Of a DNA stretch of 64,000 nt, positions 25,225 through 35,636 are shown in pieces. The DNA comes from Typha latifolia (Eukaryota > Streptophyta > Magnoliopsida > Poales > Typhaceae), in contig CM034100.1 in the NCBI GenBank assembly GCA_019914945.1, forward strand, positions 17,619,096 through 17,683,095. The letters run 5' to 3'. The notes beneath the pieces were generated by a model that saw nothing but the letters and a program-made list of their open reading frames with translations, ran no database searches and was not told where the DNA came from. Position numbers and translations under genes: made by a program. Numbering within the stretch: position 1 is the first letter of the stretch; every line of letters begins with the position of its first letter.

Positions 25225-25364
25225 TGCCACGTCAGTCAGTGGATCTGACACATTCTTGTTGCCATTGGTGTTTTGAGTGCTCTTAAATAGATACTGCCAC
25301 GTCAGTCAGTGGCATCTGTCACATTCTTGTTGCCATTGGCGTTAGGAGGGGTCTTAAATACATC
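25225..25364 (+). promoter_or_regulatory. 70-bp promoter tandem duplication with ACGT and CCAAT motifs
   Basis: Two direct repeats, 25,225-25,294 and 25,295-25,364. Each opens with TGCCACGTCAGTCAGTGG (ACGT core) and contains CACATTCTTGTTGCCATTGG, which includes a reversed CCAAT-type box (CCATTGG), then CTTAAATA. They sit about 370-500 bp upstream of the PWWP start codon. Confidence 0.75.
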
Positions 25365-25647
25365 CGGCGTATGAAGACAACCAACCTCTTCCTGCACAAA
25401 TGAACCGTCGCGATGCCAAGTGTTCAAGCCATCCTCGTGGACTTCGCCTACGTTACGAAGTGTGTATCCTGTGCCTCACGATCAATGTAGATGCTATCGT
25501 CTAACGTCTACGTCACTGGATAAACCAGGGAGAGGAATTAAACTAATCCACGGACGGACCCGATTGCTTCTGGTGGAGTAAACGGACGGTTGGTTTTAAA
25601 ACTCTGCGGACTGACGTCGCTGGACTGTGTGTGAATCCTCTTGTTGC

Positions 25648-25655
25648 TATAAATA
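25648..25655 (+). promoter_or_regulatory. TATA box of the PWWP gene
   Basis: GCTATAAATAGC context, a near-ideal plant TATA box. A CT-rich initiator stretch and TAGGGTTTTTG at about 25,687-25,708 follow, then the ATG at 25,730. Confidence 0.75.
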
Positions 25656-25729
25656 GCACAGCTATAGCACGTCCCATTTCTTTTATATCTCTCTCTCTCT
25701 AGGGTTTTTGTCGTCCATCTCTATTCTCC

Positions 25730-28700
25730 ATGGCAACTTCTATGGTTTCCTTGAGCTCTCGTCCATGGAAGAAGACGAGGAAACCTCCAATGACCTTGGA
25801 GATCGGGACGATGGTTTGGGGCAAGGTGAAGTCCCATCCATGGTGGCCCGGCCAAGTCTTCCCCGAAGCCTTAGCCTCCCCCGCGGTCATGGCGACAAAG
25901 AAGCCCAACCACATCCTCGTCGCCTTCTTCGGCGACAACAGCTATGGCTGGTTCGATCCCCAAAACGCCAACCTTCTCCTCCCATTCCTCCCAAACCTCG
26001 CCGATCTCTCGGGCCAGACCCCAACCCCCGCCTCTCCCGTCTTCGCTGCCGCCGTCAACGACGCTATCGACGAGATCCGCCGCCGCGCCGCTCTAGGGGC
26101 GACGTGTCTCTGCCGCCGATCTTGGATAAGCCCCAAACCGCACTCGATCCCCGGTTGTTATACGGTCGAGGTGCCGGGGCACGAGCCGGAGGCGGTCTAC
26201 TCGGTCAAACAGATCGAGGAGGCCAGGGCCAGCTTTGTCCCTACGGATCTGGTCGATTTCTTGAGGCGATTGGCGATTTCGAGGACAGAGATGGGGGTTT
26301 CTGATCGGATCAGTGGGGTTCCAATGTTGATGGCGTACCGGAGAGAAGTGTATGAGGAATTCGACGAGACATATGCGCAAGCATTTGGTGCGCAGCCGGT
26401 GAGGCCGCCTAAGCGAGACGATGAAGTGGGTCCAGTGGAGCATCCGCCGCCGCGAGGTTGGTACTACATGCGTTTTAGTATTTCTGAGAAAGTTGGTACT
26501 TGCCTACTACTGGGAATAGGTATTCTACTTGTTGCTTATTATTGTATACTGACAGCTACATCTGTCCAGTTAACAATTTAAATTTTTTGCTTGGTTAATG
26601 GATTATTTGATGTTTAATTAAAATTTATGCTTTATGTTAATAAATTCTGTGATTCTTATGTGCGTGCATGCATGCACGCGTCGATGCTTACAGTTATCCT
26701 CACAGTCTCGTTCCATTCTGGAGGAGGTGGTGGTGTTGTTCGCACGCTTATTCTTAGGGCTAAAGGTTGTGGGGCCACTGGGTTGGCTTTGAGCCAATTC
26801 ATAGCCATACTTTACGTCATCGTTCTTAAACAGTTTAAAGATTAATTATAGTATTAAATATAAGTGCATATCAAGAATAATAACACCATCCTACATTTAG
26901 GGCCTTTTCTTTGTCTAGAAAAAGAGCAGTGGAGAGTCTAGAGATTGCTCAAGTTAAACGGGCCGCCATAGTACCAGATTTGTGAAAAATAATTACAACG
27001 TCCCTGAAAGGTTGGGGCATATCCCCCTTCTCTCTACATATACGAGCTGCCCATATCACTTTAACGTCTCGCCCCCTCGATTGGCATCTATCATTTCTAA
27101 CCTGGTGCGTTATGACTTATGATGTATTTGAATGAATAAAGAATAAGTATAACTTTATTCTAGAATCGTAAGAGGTAACAGAAAGTTGGTTTAAACTTAG
27201 TTTAATCATACCTACTTCTCTATCATCTCCTCTTTCCTGAGATATTTTATATTTATCAATAAAATATAATTAACATTTTATCCCTGAATCCTTATTTCCC
27301 TCTCTTCTTTACCTCTTATTTCTTGTCTCCTCATCAATTCACTATAAAAAATAATTTGATCATTTGCTAAAATATTTTTATTTTTTTACCATTAAATATA
27401 ATTATTTTTATATCACTACTATATTAACCTATACCAATTTAAGCTAACTTATTTAAATTAAGATTTGACAAATTATCAAAAAAATTCTATTCACTGGTTT
27501 GTGCACTTAGAGAGGCATATTTGAGGTATCCAATCTTATACTTCGGTTGTGGCTCAGAATATAATCTCTCTCTATTTCAACGAGTTATGGTTCGTGCAGA
27601 TATGAGAATATGGTCTCATCCTACATACCCATTACTCAGCCTTGTGTTGATACCTAAAATAAATTCGAGCCACCAGTAATCTTTCTCTTTTATATGTTGT
27701 CAATGGCGATGTTGCAAAGGTATCGCCCAAACCAATTTCTTTTTCTTTCGCTAGTTTGCAGAGATGAGTTTCATCATTAGATTAAAATAACGATTTCCCA
27801 AAACAATCTCTTTATCTTCGTAACATAGTTTTTTGCTATTTCCCCTGTTATGATTTCCAAGTTGAACATTTATTAACGATCTAGCAGCTTAAATTGTTAT
27901 CGCAATTATTTATAGATTCTTGGCATTCAAATTTATGGGTGCGTGTGACTACTCTTGTCTACATCTCAATTGCAGCAACTTTTACGGGTACTCCGGCATT
28001 ATCTGATCGACTTGATCATCCCAACACAACTGGGCCAAGCCCATCTGCTACGGCGAAAAAGAGACGGCTGGTGAAACTACGGGACAAGACTGCCGCCATT
28101 TCTTCCACCATCTCTGCTACCAGCATCAGTCAGTCTAGACCTCTGAAGCTCCATGCCACCCAAAGACATTTCCAAGGACAATTAGTGAAACCCAAAATTC
28201 TCTCCAGTTGTGTCAGTGGGGAGCTCAGTCCCAGCAAAAGTGCAACTCGTAAAGCTCAGGAGACAGCCTCCTCATTGCCAGCTTTTCTCTCTTCAGGTTC
28301 CCTGGACGCCACTGTCGTGGTTGACACTGGCAAGAAGTCAAAAACAGAAGCTAATTTGAATTTAGAGAGTCATACAGTTGAAGCTGTAGTAGATGATACT
28401 ATAATCTGCTCAGGAAATAAATCTTCGGAACGGAAGATTATCAATGTAAGGACAACAGAAAATGTTCTGCAACGAGATAAGGTTGTCAGTGAAAGGTTGA
28501 AGGAAAACGTTTCACAGCGAGAGTTCAATGAGCAAGGTGACTCTGTCAGCAATGTAGTTGGTACGATTGCGAAATATTCAGGAGGAACCAATCAAGAAGC
28601 ATCGGAGGTTAATGATAAAGTCAACAAGAAGGAAAAAGGTCTGAAGCGCCAGTCTATCAATCATATACTCAATGAGCTTGAAGGTAGCAGGGAAGCAACA

Positions 28701-30212
28701 AAAAGAAAAATAAAGATGACAGGTTCCAAAGTCGATAAAGGACATCACAAAGGAAGTAGGCTTTTAGATTCAAAAGGATCGAAACTATCAGGTGCTTGGA
28801 ATGCTGGTCATTCACATTCTCCACAACAAACAAAGGTTCCAGGATCCACCCAGCTCAAGCTGCCACAGCTAGTGAATGACTTGTCAGCCCCCACCACAGA
28901 TCCACTCTTTGGATCTGAGTGGAACATACGTTCCCTGGTCTCTGATACATTATGTAAGTTCCAATCTCTGGTCTATAATGAAAGCCTGGTTCTTCTGAAA
29001 GCCAATGATATTGAAAAGCCAAAGTTTGATGCAGGTGAAAGATCAACAGCCAATGAATCAGCACAAGCCCTAGGTGCTGCCAATGTGAAAGGTTCTCGTA
29101 AGGAAGAAAGAGGGAAAAGGGCACAATCTTCTGCCAAAATGCCAGTGAAGCCCAATGACTACGCAAATGTTGGAAAGAGAAGAAAACCAGATCAGAAGGA
29201 AGAGTTATCAATAAAGAACCAGAGGAGCATGACTGACTATAAGAAATTAGCTAGCAGAAAGAAGGCTGGAGAAGGTGAAAAGAACGTGGAAAGAGTGAGA
29301 AGACGAGATAGATGCAACCTCTTCACCCCCACTGCTTCAGTAAAACATAGCAAGGTTGATATCAGTAAGAATGAAATATCCACACCACATGAGCCAGCCA
29401 ATCCTACTTCCCTGGTCATGAAATTCCCCCCTAACACGAGTCTGCCATCGGTTTCATTCTTAAAGGCAAAATTTGCACGATTCGGACCACTTGATGTTGG
29501 TGCAACTCGAGTTTACTGGGACAGCAATACCTGCAAAATCAAGTTCATGTACAAATCCCATGCACAAACTGCATTATACCATGCTAGTGCCAATGGCTCC
29601 TTTGGCTCAAACAAAGCAACTTGCTACCTGAAAGAGTGTCACTCACCAGCAAAGGAGCCATCAATGATCTGTCAAGACCAAGCGTTCTCTTGCACGTCTA
29701 TTGATGCACAGCCATTGGAACCTCGAACTGGAGGTTGCTGCAATTCATTGAATCAGATGAAAACTTGCTATCTGAAGGAGTTCTACTCATCTGCTAAGGA
29801 GCCACAGGAGATTTGTCGGTCACAAGCTAGCTCTTGCTCATTTGTTGATGCAAAACCATTCAAACCTGGAACTGAAGGAGGTGGAGACAATTCTTGCGAC
29901 CAGATGAGTACTTCATCTTTGGTTCAACTTGAAATGAAGCAGCATTCAGTCCCACTAAAATCTATTTTAAAAAAACCGATTAATACAATGAGCCCTAATG
30001 TGAACGGCAGTGATGTAGCAATCTCACGAGTGGCATTCTCACTGGAAAATGAACATGACAAGAGCGAACAATTGGCAAACATTGGGGATAACAAGAATGA
30101 TGCAACTACTATTGACATCTCAGCTCAGATGCTGAGTCTTCTAATGAAATGCAATGACATTGTCACAAGGATCAAATCCAGCTACGGATACATGCCTTAT
30201 CATAAGCTTTGA
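25730..30212 (+). CDS. PWWP-domain protein, two exons, 987 aa
   Basis: Nuclear PWWP protein, a chromatin reader expected to bind methylated histone H3 tails. The Arabidopsis PDP group acts with FVE/MSI5 and PRC2 and influences FLC. Exon 1 is 25,730-26,456 and exon 2 is 27,976-30,212; donor GAG|GTTGGT and acceptor AATTGCAG join in phase (2964 nt). PWWP domain at about residues 22-90 (TMVWGKVKSHPWWPGQVFPE, then NHILVAFFGDNSYGWFD). The middle is Ser/Lys-rich and low in order. An RRM-like block lies at about 719-795 (SLVMKFPPNTSLPSVSFLKA, then FGPLDVGATRVYW). The C-terminus AQMLSLLMKCNDIVTRIKSS, ending GYMPYHKL, is typical of the family. Two Cys-rich ~48-aa repeats lie at about 791-886. Start chosen at the ATG in CCATGGCA behind a good TATA box. 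It looks intact, unlike its two neighbours; expression is unknown. Confidence 0.88.
29622..29912 (+). repeat. Two tandem 145-bp coding repeats in the PWWP gene
   Basis: Units at about 29,622-29,766 and 29,767-29,912 both encode TCYLKE...(S/A)KEP...ICxxQAxSC...DAxPxxPxTxGG. The decayed copies carry further units of the same kind, so unit number has varied. Confidence 0.8.
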
Positions 30213-33200
30213 AAGTTTATTTTAAGCATGTCAATGACCCATAGGAAGCAGTGTGGACTGTATAATTTCTGATGACAGTTTGTGATAGCTGATGCTGGCA
30301 TTGCAGTAAAATTAAACAGTATGTGGTATATGTCAAGCTAGAACTTGAGTAGCTATGGTCCCGTAATGATGACTGTGCAATAGGCTCCAATTAGAGATCA
30401 AATTTGTAATGTCAAATATTTGATAAATGCTAGAACATATGATGGATCTTAATGTTTCCCTCAGGTTATTTCCATTAAAAATTTTAACTTGTGCAAGAGG
30501 GGTGTCAGACCAAAAGGTACGCTCTGCAGTTAAGGAAGTCTATTACAATACAACAATTTCTAACTTTGTTTAGGTTCAGAGCTGTCTATGCTCAACTGGT
30601 TGCATTGCAACCATTTATGTTATATTGTTATACAATAATTCTGACTATATTCCTAATTTCCACCTGTATCCTTTGAAAACTAGTTTGATACCAGAGCTTT
30701 AAACAAAGCTGATATTCACTCTAGGAAGGAACATGATGCTTGCTCAAGAAAAATATATAATAAACAGGTTTCGTCATTGTTTTTGTCAACTACAAGGAAT
30801 TAAAATAATAACAGGAAAATACAGTAACAAAAATAATTAATCCTTAATTGATTCTATTTCAACTCTCCCAGTAGTATAATGCAACCAAGTCATAGAATTT
30901 ATAAACACCATATAACCATAAATTGAAAACCTTAAAGTAAGATAAAGATGAAACTTATTGACTATGGCACCACTATTTCACATCATCTGGTTTCTGCATT
31001 AATCCGCAGGTATTCATTGCAAAAATAATGGAACAACCAACAAAACCAAACTTTTGTTACTATTGATCAGGTTCCGTACTTAAATCAGCCTGTGAAAATT
31101 AAAGGCACTATTGCTTGCATAATGGCTAAAACCTACAGTACCTATCATTTAACGTCTGCGAAGATATACGACTTGGGAGAACTTCTCTTTTGCTGTCCAA
31201 GTTCTGCGAAACAGATGTAGACTTTGATACTGAAATTTGATGCTACTGGCTATAGGATGTCAAAATCTGTGCACAGACAAGAAAAGGAAAGATCGGAAGA
31301 ATCAATTCCTCATGATTTAAAATGTAGTAACCAGAGCACACACACACAAAAGCTTGGCGGGAAAAAAGGAAAAAGAAAAGGTAAGAAACTTGTTCGTAGT
31401 GGTTTCTAGATGATCTTGCAAACCATGGTATCACAAATAGGAGAGCAAGGATTCCTACAAGTGAATAATTCACTATTGAAAGTGCAAGTCGACCTTCCTG
31501 ATATGAAAGTGAAAGTGGAGTGAAATCCGGACAACAAAGCCCACTGACTCAGGATATTTTTGGTGCATTTGATTCTCTACATGTATTCATCATTTGAATA
31601 GATAGGGAACTTCCTGATATGGAGCAATTGGGAAGGGTAGTCAGATTAAAGTCGTGCATAAGAAATCTCCTAGTGGTTGTTGTGTGATCAACAATAACTT
31701 ATGATGATCTATTTCTGGCATATATACTAGCATGGTTAATTATGCCTTTCTTCTCATTTTTTGATAAAAGTTAATTATGCCTTTCTGGTTTGGAAGAGCA
31801 CATTCCTTTTATATCCTAAAGATACATCCGTAATTGTCATAAAGAATGCGTGAAAAGAATGATGATTGAATAGGAGAAGAATAATGGAAATAAATAGGAG
31901 AAGCCCATCAATTTTAAAAATATCTCTTTCCAACTACAAAATGATCGCTCCAACCTTTTCAAATACTCCTTTTATGGTAAAACTTAATTCACCTTTAGTT
32001 CCACTTTTTATTTTTCTTATTGTCGTACATCCCTGTATATGACAAAGATGTAAACATTTTAATCAATTTACTTTTGCAAGCTATCTTACATGATGAAGAA
32101 GTGTACATATGAGGTAGGAAGGAAAGCACTATAAAAAGGTTACTAACTACTTGCCAGGAACAACCAACACTATGAGGCTATTGTCATTAGTAGTGGAGAC
32201 TACAAGTAGTTAATTTCATAAAGGTTAAGGTTATGTTCCATCTCAATGGATAAAGCATCCATTCAGATTCAAGCCCATCACCTACAAAGTAGAATGCTAG
32301 TGAGTTGCGAACAATTTGAGGCAAAAAAAGAGAAAGAAAAATCCAATCACTCTTCAAAAGATTATAGAACTTTGTGAGGTGCAATTCCTGATTTAGGTGA
32401 GAAAAAGTTATTTTTACCAATTTTACGGTGATATCAGCAAAATAAGTTCACCAATTATGGGTACAGCATCAAAAACAGAGATTAGGGATGTTAAGGTAAA
32501 AGTTAATTACCACAGTGAAGGTGTCACTACCCATCCTTGGCATCACTTGGTAAACAACATAATGTTCCATAGAGAACGACCACAAATAACACATATACAA
32601 GCCCAGAATAGAAGAATATAAGAATTTCAAAAATGGAAACTACAAAAGAAAGAAATATAAAAGAGACTAAGAAAAAGTAAATGTAAAAGTAAGATAAAAA
32701 TATAAAGATAAGACAAGAAAGAATAACAGCATGAAGAGAGAAAAAGGGAGTAAAATTTAGAAAGAATCTGTTGGGGTTTGCCAAAAGCCAAGGAGTATAA
32801 AATATATAGAAGCTGCTACGGAATGAAAATTACCATAAATGAGTGGAGGTATTTGACTCTCTCCAGGTTGTGGCTCTCATTGCACTGACAACTATATGGA
32901 GTGGGAACAGTCTCACATTGTCTAAGTTTCTAGAGCGGGTAGAACTATATTAAATAACATGGTATATGAAAGCTTTTCTCCTTTGAAATCAAATCAACCG
33001 TAACTTTACTACATTCAAAAGAATGATGACAGGAGGTTTATGTTTCTAATAGGAAAGTTACTAAATGTCTCAAAAACTGCAGAGCATGGCGCATACATGG
33101 CCAACCGAAATTAAAGCATACCATGGACCACATAAGGGCCTAAGATCTTAAGAATGTTCTTGCAAACTTATTCCCTATTTCTTATATGCAAACAAGATCT

Positions 33201-33465
33201 CCTGACAAAGATCTTACGAGATTTCCAAATTCAATTTCTATGTCCTTGAACTAGGGGCATACAGTAAAAACTGAACAAAGGAAGGGATGGAGTTGCTTCA
33301 TTAGTGACTTCTCCTTGCTAGGAATTCATATGATATTCCTCACAAATCATCAAAATTTGATACTCTAAATCTAATATCCCCATACCTATAAAGTTTCTAC
33401 AGAACCTCCTTCTTTGATCAGTATTATTGCCATAGTGAGAAAGCTCTCAGATAAGAACACTTAGT
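30213..33465. other. PWWP 3' flank, duplicated noncoding DNA
   Basis: Holds the 3' UTR and downstream DNA of the PWWP gene. An exon-like minus-strand scrap lies at 31,142-31,203 (acceptor TTCGCAG, 62 nt open in one frame reading NLDSKREVLPSRISSQTLND, donor GTACTG); its family was not recognised. The DNA at about 31,700-32,040 has no counterpart in copy A. ORFs here are short and unsupported. Confidence 0.5.
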
Positions 33466-34064
33466 TATCAGGATTCTCGCAATCTGATCAGTACTAGGAT
33501 TTATCGTGTTGCAACGGCCAACGGTCGTCCATGGACTTATAAATAACATTTATGAATAATGGATCATAAGAAATCCCAATTTAATTGCCAGTAAAGTACG
33601 GCTCCATAGTTATTACACTCTCTAGATCGTGCATGTCACAAACCTCATGATCTAGGACGCCATAGTCTCAAAGAAATTTCATCAGATGCTAGATCAAGGA
33701 TTCTTGCCCGATCATCATAATTGAAGCTTCTGAACTACCGAAACAACCACTTATTTCTAAGGATAACGCTGTCTGATCACTGCAATATAATCATTACTAG
33801 GATTTGTCGTATTGCAACGACAAATGTGTCGGTAGTCCACCACCGACTTCTAAATAGCATTTATAGATAATGGATCGTAAGCAAAATAAGTCCCAACTGG
33901 ATTTCCAGTGGAGGGCTCGGTACATCTTAACTCTCTAGACCTTTTGCATGTCCTAAATCTCACGACCTAGGACGCCATTCTTCTCAAATAAATCTCTTCA
34001 GATGGCTAGATCAAGATTTCTTGCACAATCCACAGCTGAAATTTCGGAACTACCAGAACAAGAA
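33466..34064. repeat. Two tandem ~310-bp units with short palindromes (copy B)
   Basis: Counterpart of 23,628-24,260; the second unit starts near 33,770. Contains GGATTTGTCGTATTGCAACG and CAACTGGATTTCCAGT. Confidence 0.7.
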
Positions 34065-34161
34065 ATAATGAACATACGACCGTCTGACTCACAAACAATC
34101 GAGATCGTCGTCTTTTGGCTAGATTCATAATAAAAGAGCAACGAGATCACTACATCTTTTC

Positions 34162-34265
34162 AAATCGGTGTTGTCGATCTATTGTTAGCAAAATATCCAA
34201 GATCGCTAACTACCTATGAGGTGATCTACAATATTTTGCAAAGAAATCATCGACAACGCCGATTT
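34162..34265. other. MIRNA-like foldback hairpin (copy B)
   Basis: Arms at 34,162-34,196 and 34,231-34,265 around a 34-nt loop. Compared with copy A, some substitutions weaken pairing in the middle (TTGTTAGC against the other arm), while the outer AAATCGG and inner GCAAAATAT pairs are kept. Confidence 0.45.
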
Positions 34266-34530
34266 CAACACATCTGTTGACCAAAGACAAAGAATATTTG
34301 TAGAGATCGAAAAGAAAGTGGGGGGGAGGGAAATATCCTTACGATGCAATCGATACTCGAGAGGAGAAAGCGATCCACCGAGGACGAGACCAACGGAGAG
34401 ATCGGAAGAGATGAAGAGCCTGGGTTGGATCAGATGGGGAGGAAGAGGAGTTGGTGCTCCTCAGCGCCGTTTCTGACGCGTAAAAGGAGGAAGAGGAGGG
34501 GTCTTCCACATGTATCTCTTTTATAGTCTA

Positions 34531-35560
34531 ACAATAATTTAATTTTTCGCTCTACTAGTAGAATAGCCAATGTGACCAACTCAACTAAAAATATTGAGGC
34601 ATTGTTTGTTCTGTGCATAATATTTTTTAATAATAATTTTGTGTATCTCTTAAATAAAAAATATATATATAACTTTGTTAATATTTTATTATTTAGCTGT
34701 AAAACATACTGATTATTTTAAATAAAGTTTATGTAAAAATTGATGCCCCCGCTACTTAACTGTGAATAAATATATTAATTATAGTCAAAATCTTATTTTT
34801 AGAAAACGTGCGTAATCATATCAGACTCCTCTGCTAGTGATAATATTTTATGTATAACTTGTCATACGACTTATTTTACATAATAATTAAATAAATATAT
34901 TTTGTGAAAAGCGAAACATAAAAATTTTAAGTTCTTATCGAGCTTATCTCACCTGAATCGTTATATCATCAATGCACAAACACGAGTAATATCATTTATG
35001 TTGTTGCTAGTATGTTAAGACAACTAATGCAAGAAAAAATTACAATATAAATAAAATCAAGAGGACTAGGAGTGAGAATGAGTCCTATAGTATATCATCT
35101 TATTAGGTTTCATATCTTAAAAAACTAAAATCTCAGTAAAATTTAATTTATTTTAAAATCTATTAAAATTTAGTTTGTATTGGAACTCGTTTCTGTTTTC
35201 TGTTTTAGTTCGCAAAAGAAAAAAGAAAAAAAAAGAATTGGCAATATAATTAAATTTAAATTTTAAGAGGGTAATTGTGAAAAACCAATAAAAATGTAAT
35301 TTATTTATTTTCCATTATCATTAAGATATACATCAGCGCGAAGAAAGGAATGCGCCGAAACACCCCAAGTATACGTTTCCTCCCAAGAAAACTCGCCTCT
35401 TTGGCTCTTGCGCACTCCTAACGACCCGAGACGAGGATAGAGTTCTGTTCTGAATGGCTTTCCTGTAATTAAACTGAAATTCAGCGGCATTTTGAGAGGA
35501 CATAAGCAGACGAACATCCTCTGCCTCCGCCACCGCCTGCAATTAAGCAGCACCCCCTTC
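34531..35560. other. AT-rich intergenic DNA and ATG18a promoter
   Basis: No gene seen. The last part of the duplication (about 35,237-35,345) lies inside it. A CT-rich tract at about 35,610-35,632, just before the ATG18a start, is probably leader. Confidence 0.45.
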
Positions 35561-35636
35561 CTCTTTATTTCTAGACGGTCACTATTACCCTCCAATTTCC
35601 ATAAAATTTCTCGATCTCTCTCTCTCTCTCCCACCC

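Larger units (their letters stand above)
28719..35345. repeat. Segmental duplication, right copy (B)
   Basis: Counterpart of 18,208-25,045. The coding part is intact here. The downstream part from 30,213 matches copy A (for example GACAGTTTGTGATAGCTGATGCTGGCA, written here as GACAGTTTGTGATAGCTGAT, at about 30,274) and ends just before the ATG18a leader. Confidence 0.85.

Noticed and set aside
25699..26136. Minus ORFs over the PWWP exon
   Set aside because: Antisense shadows without domain signal.
25708..26304. 198-aa plus ORF over the PWWP exon
   Set aside because: Alternative frame of GC-rich PWWP exon 1; no domain, and the 25,730 frame carries the PWWP motif.
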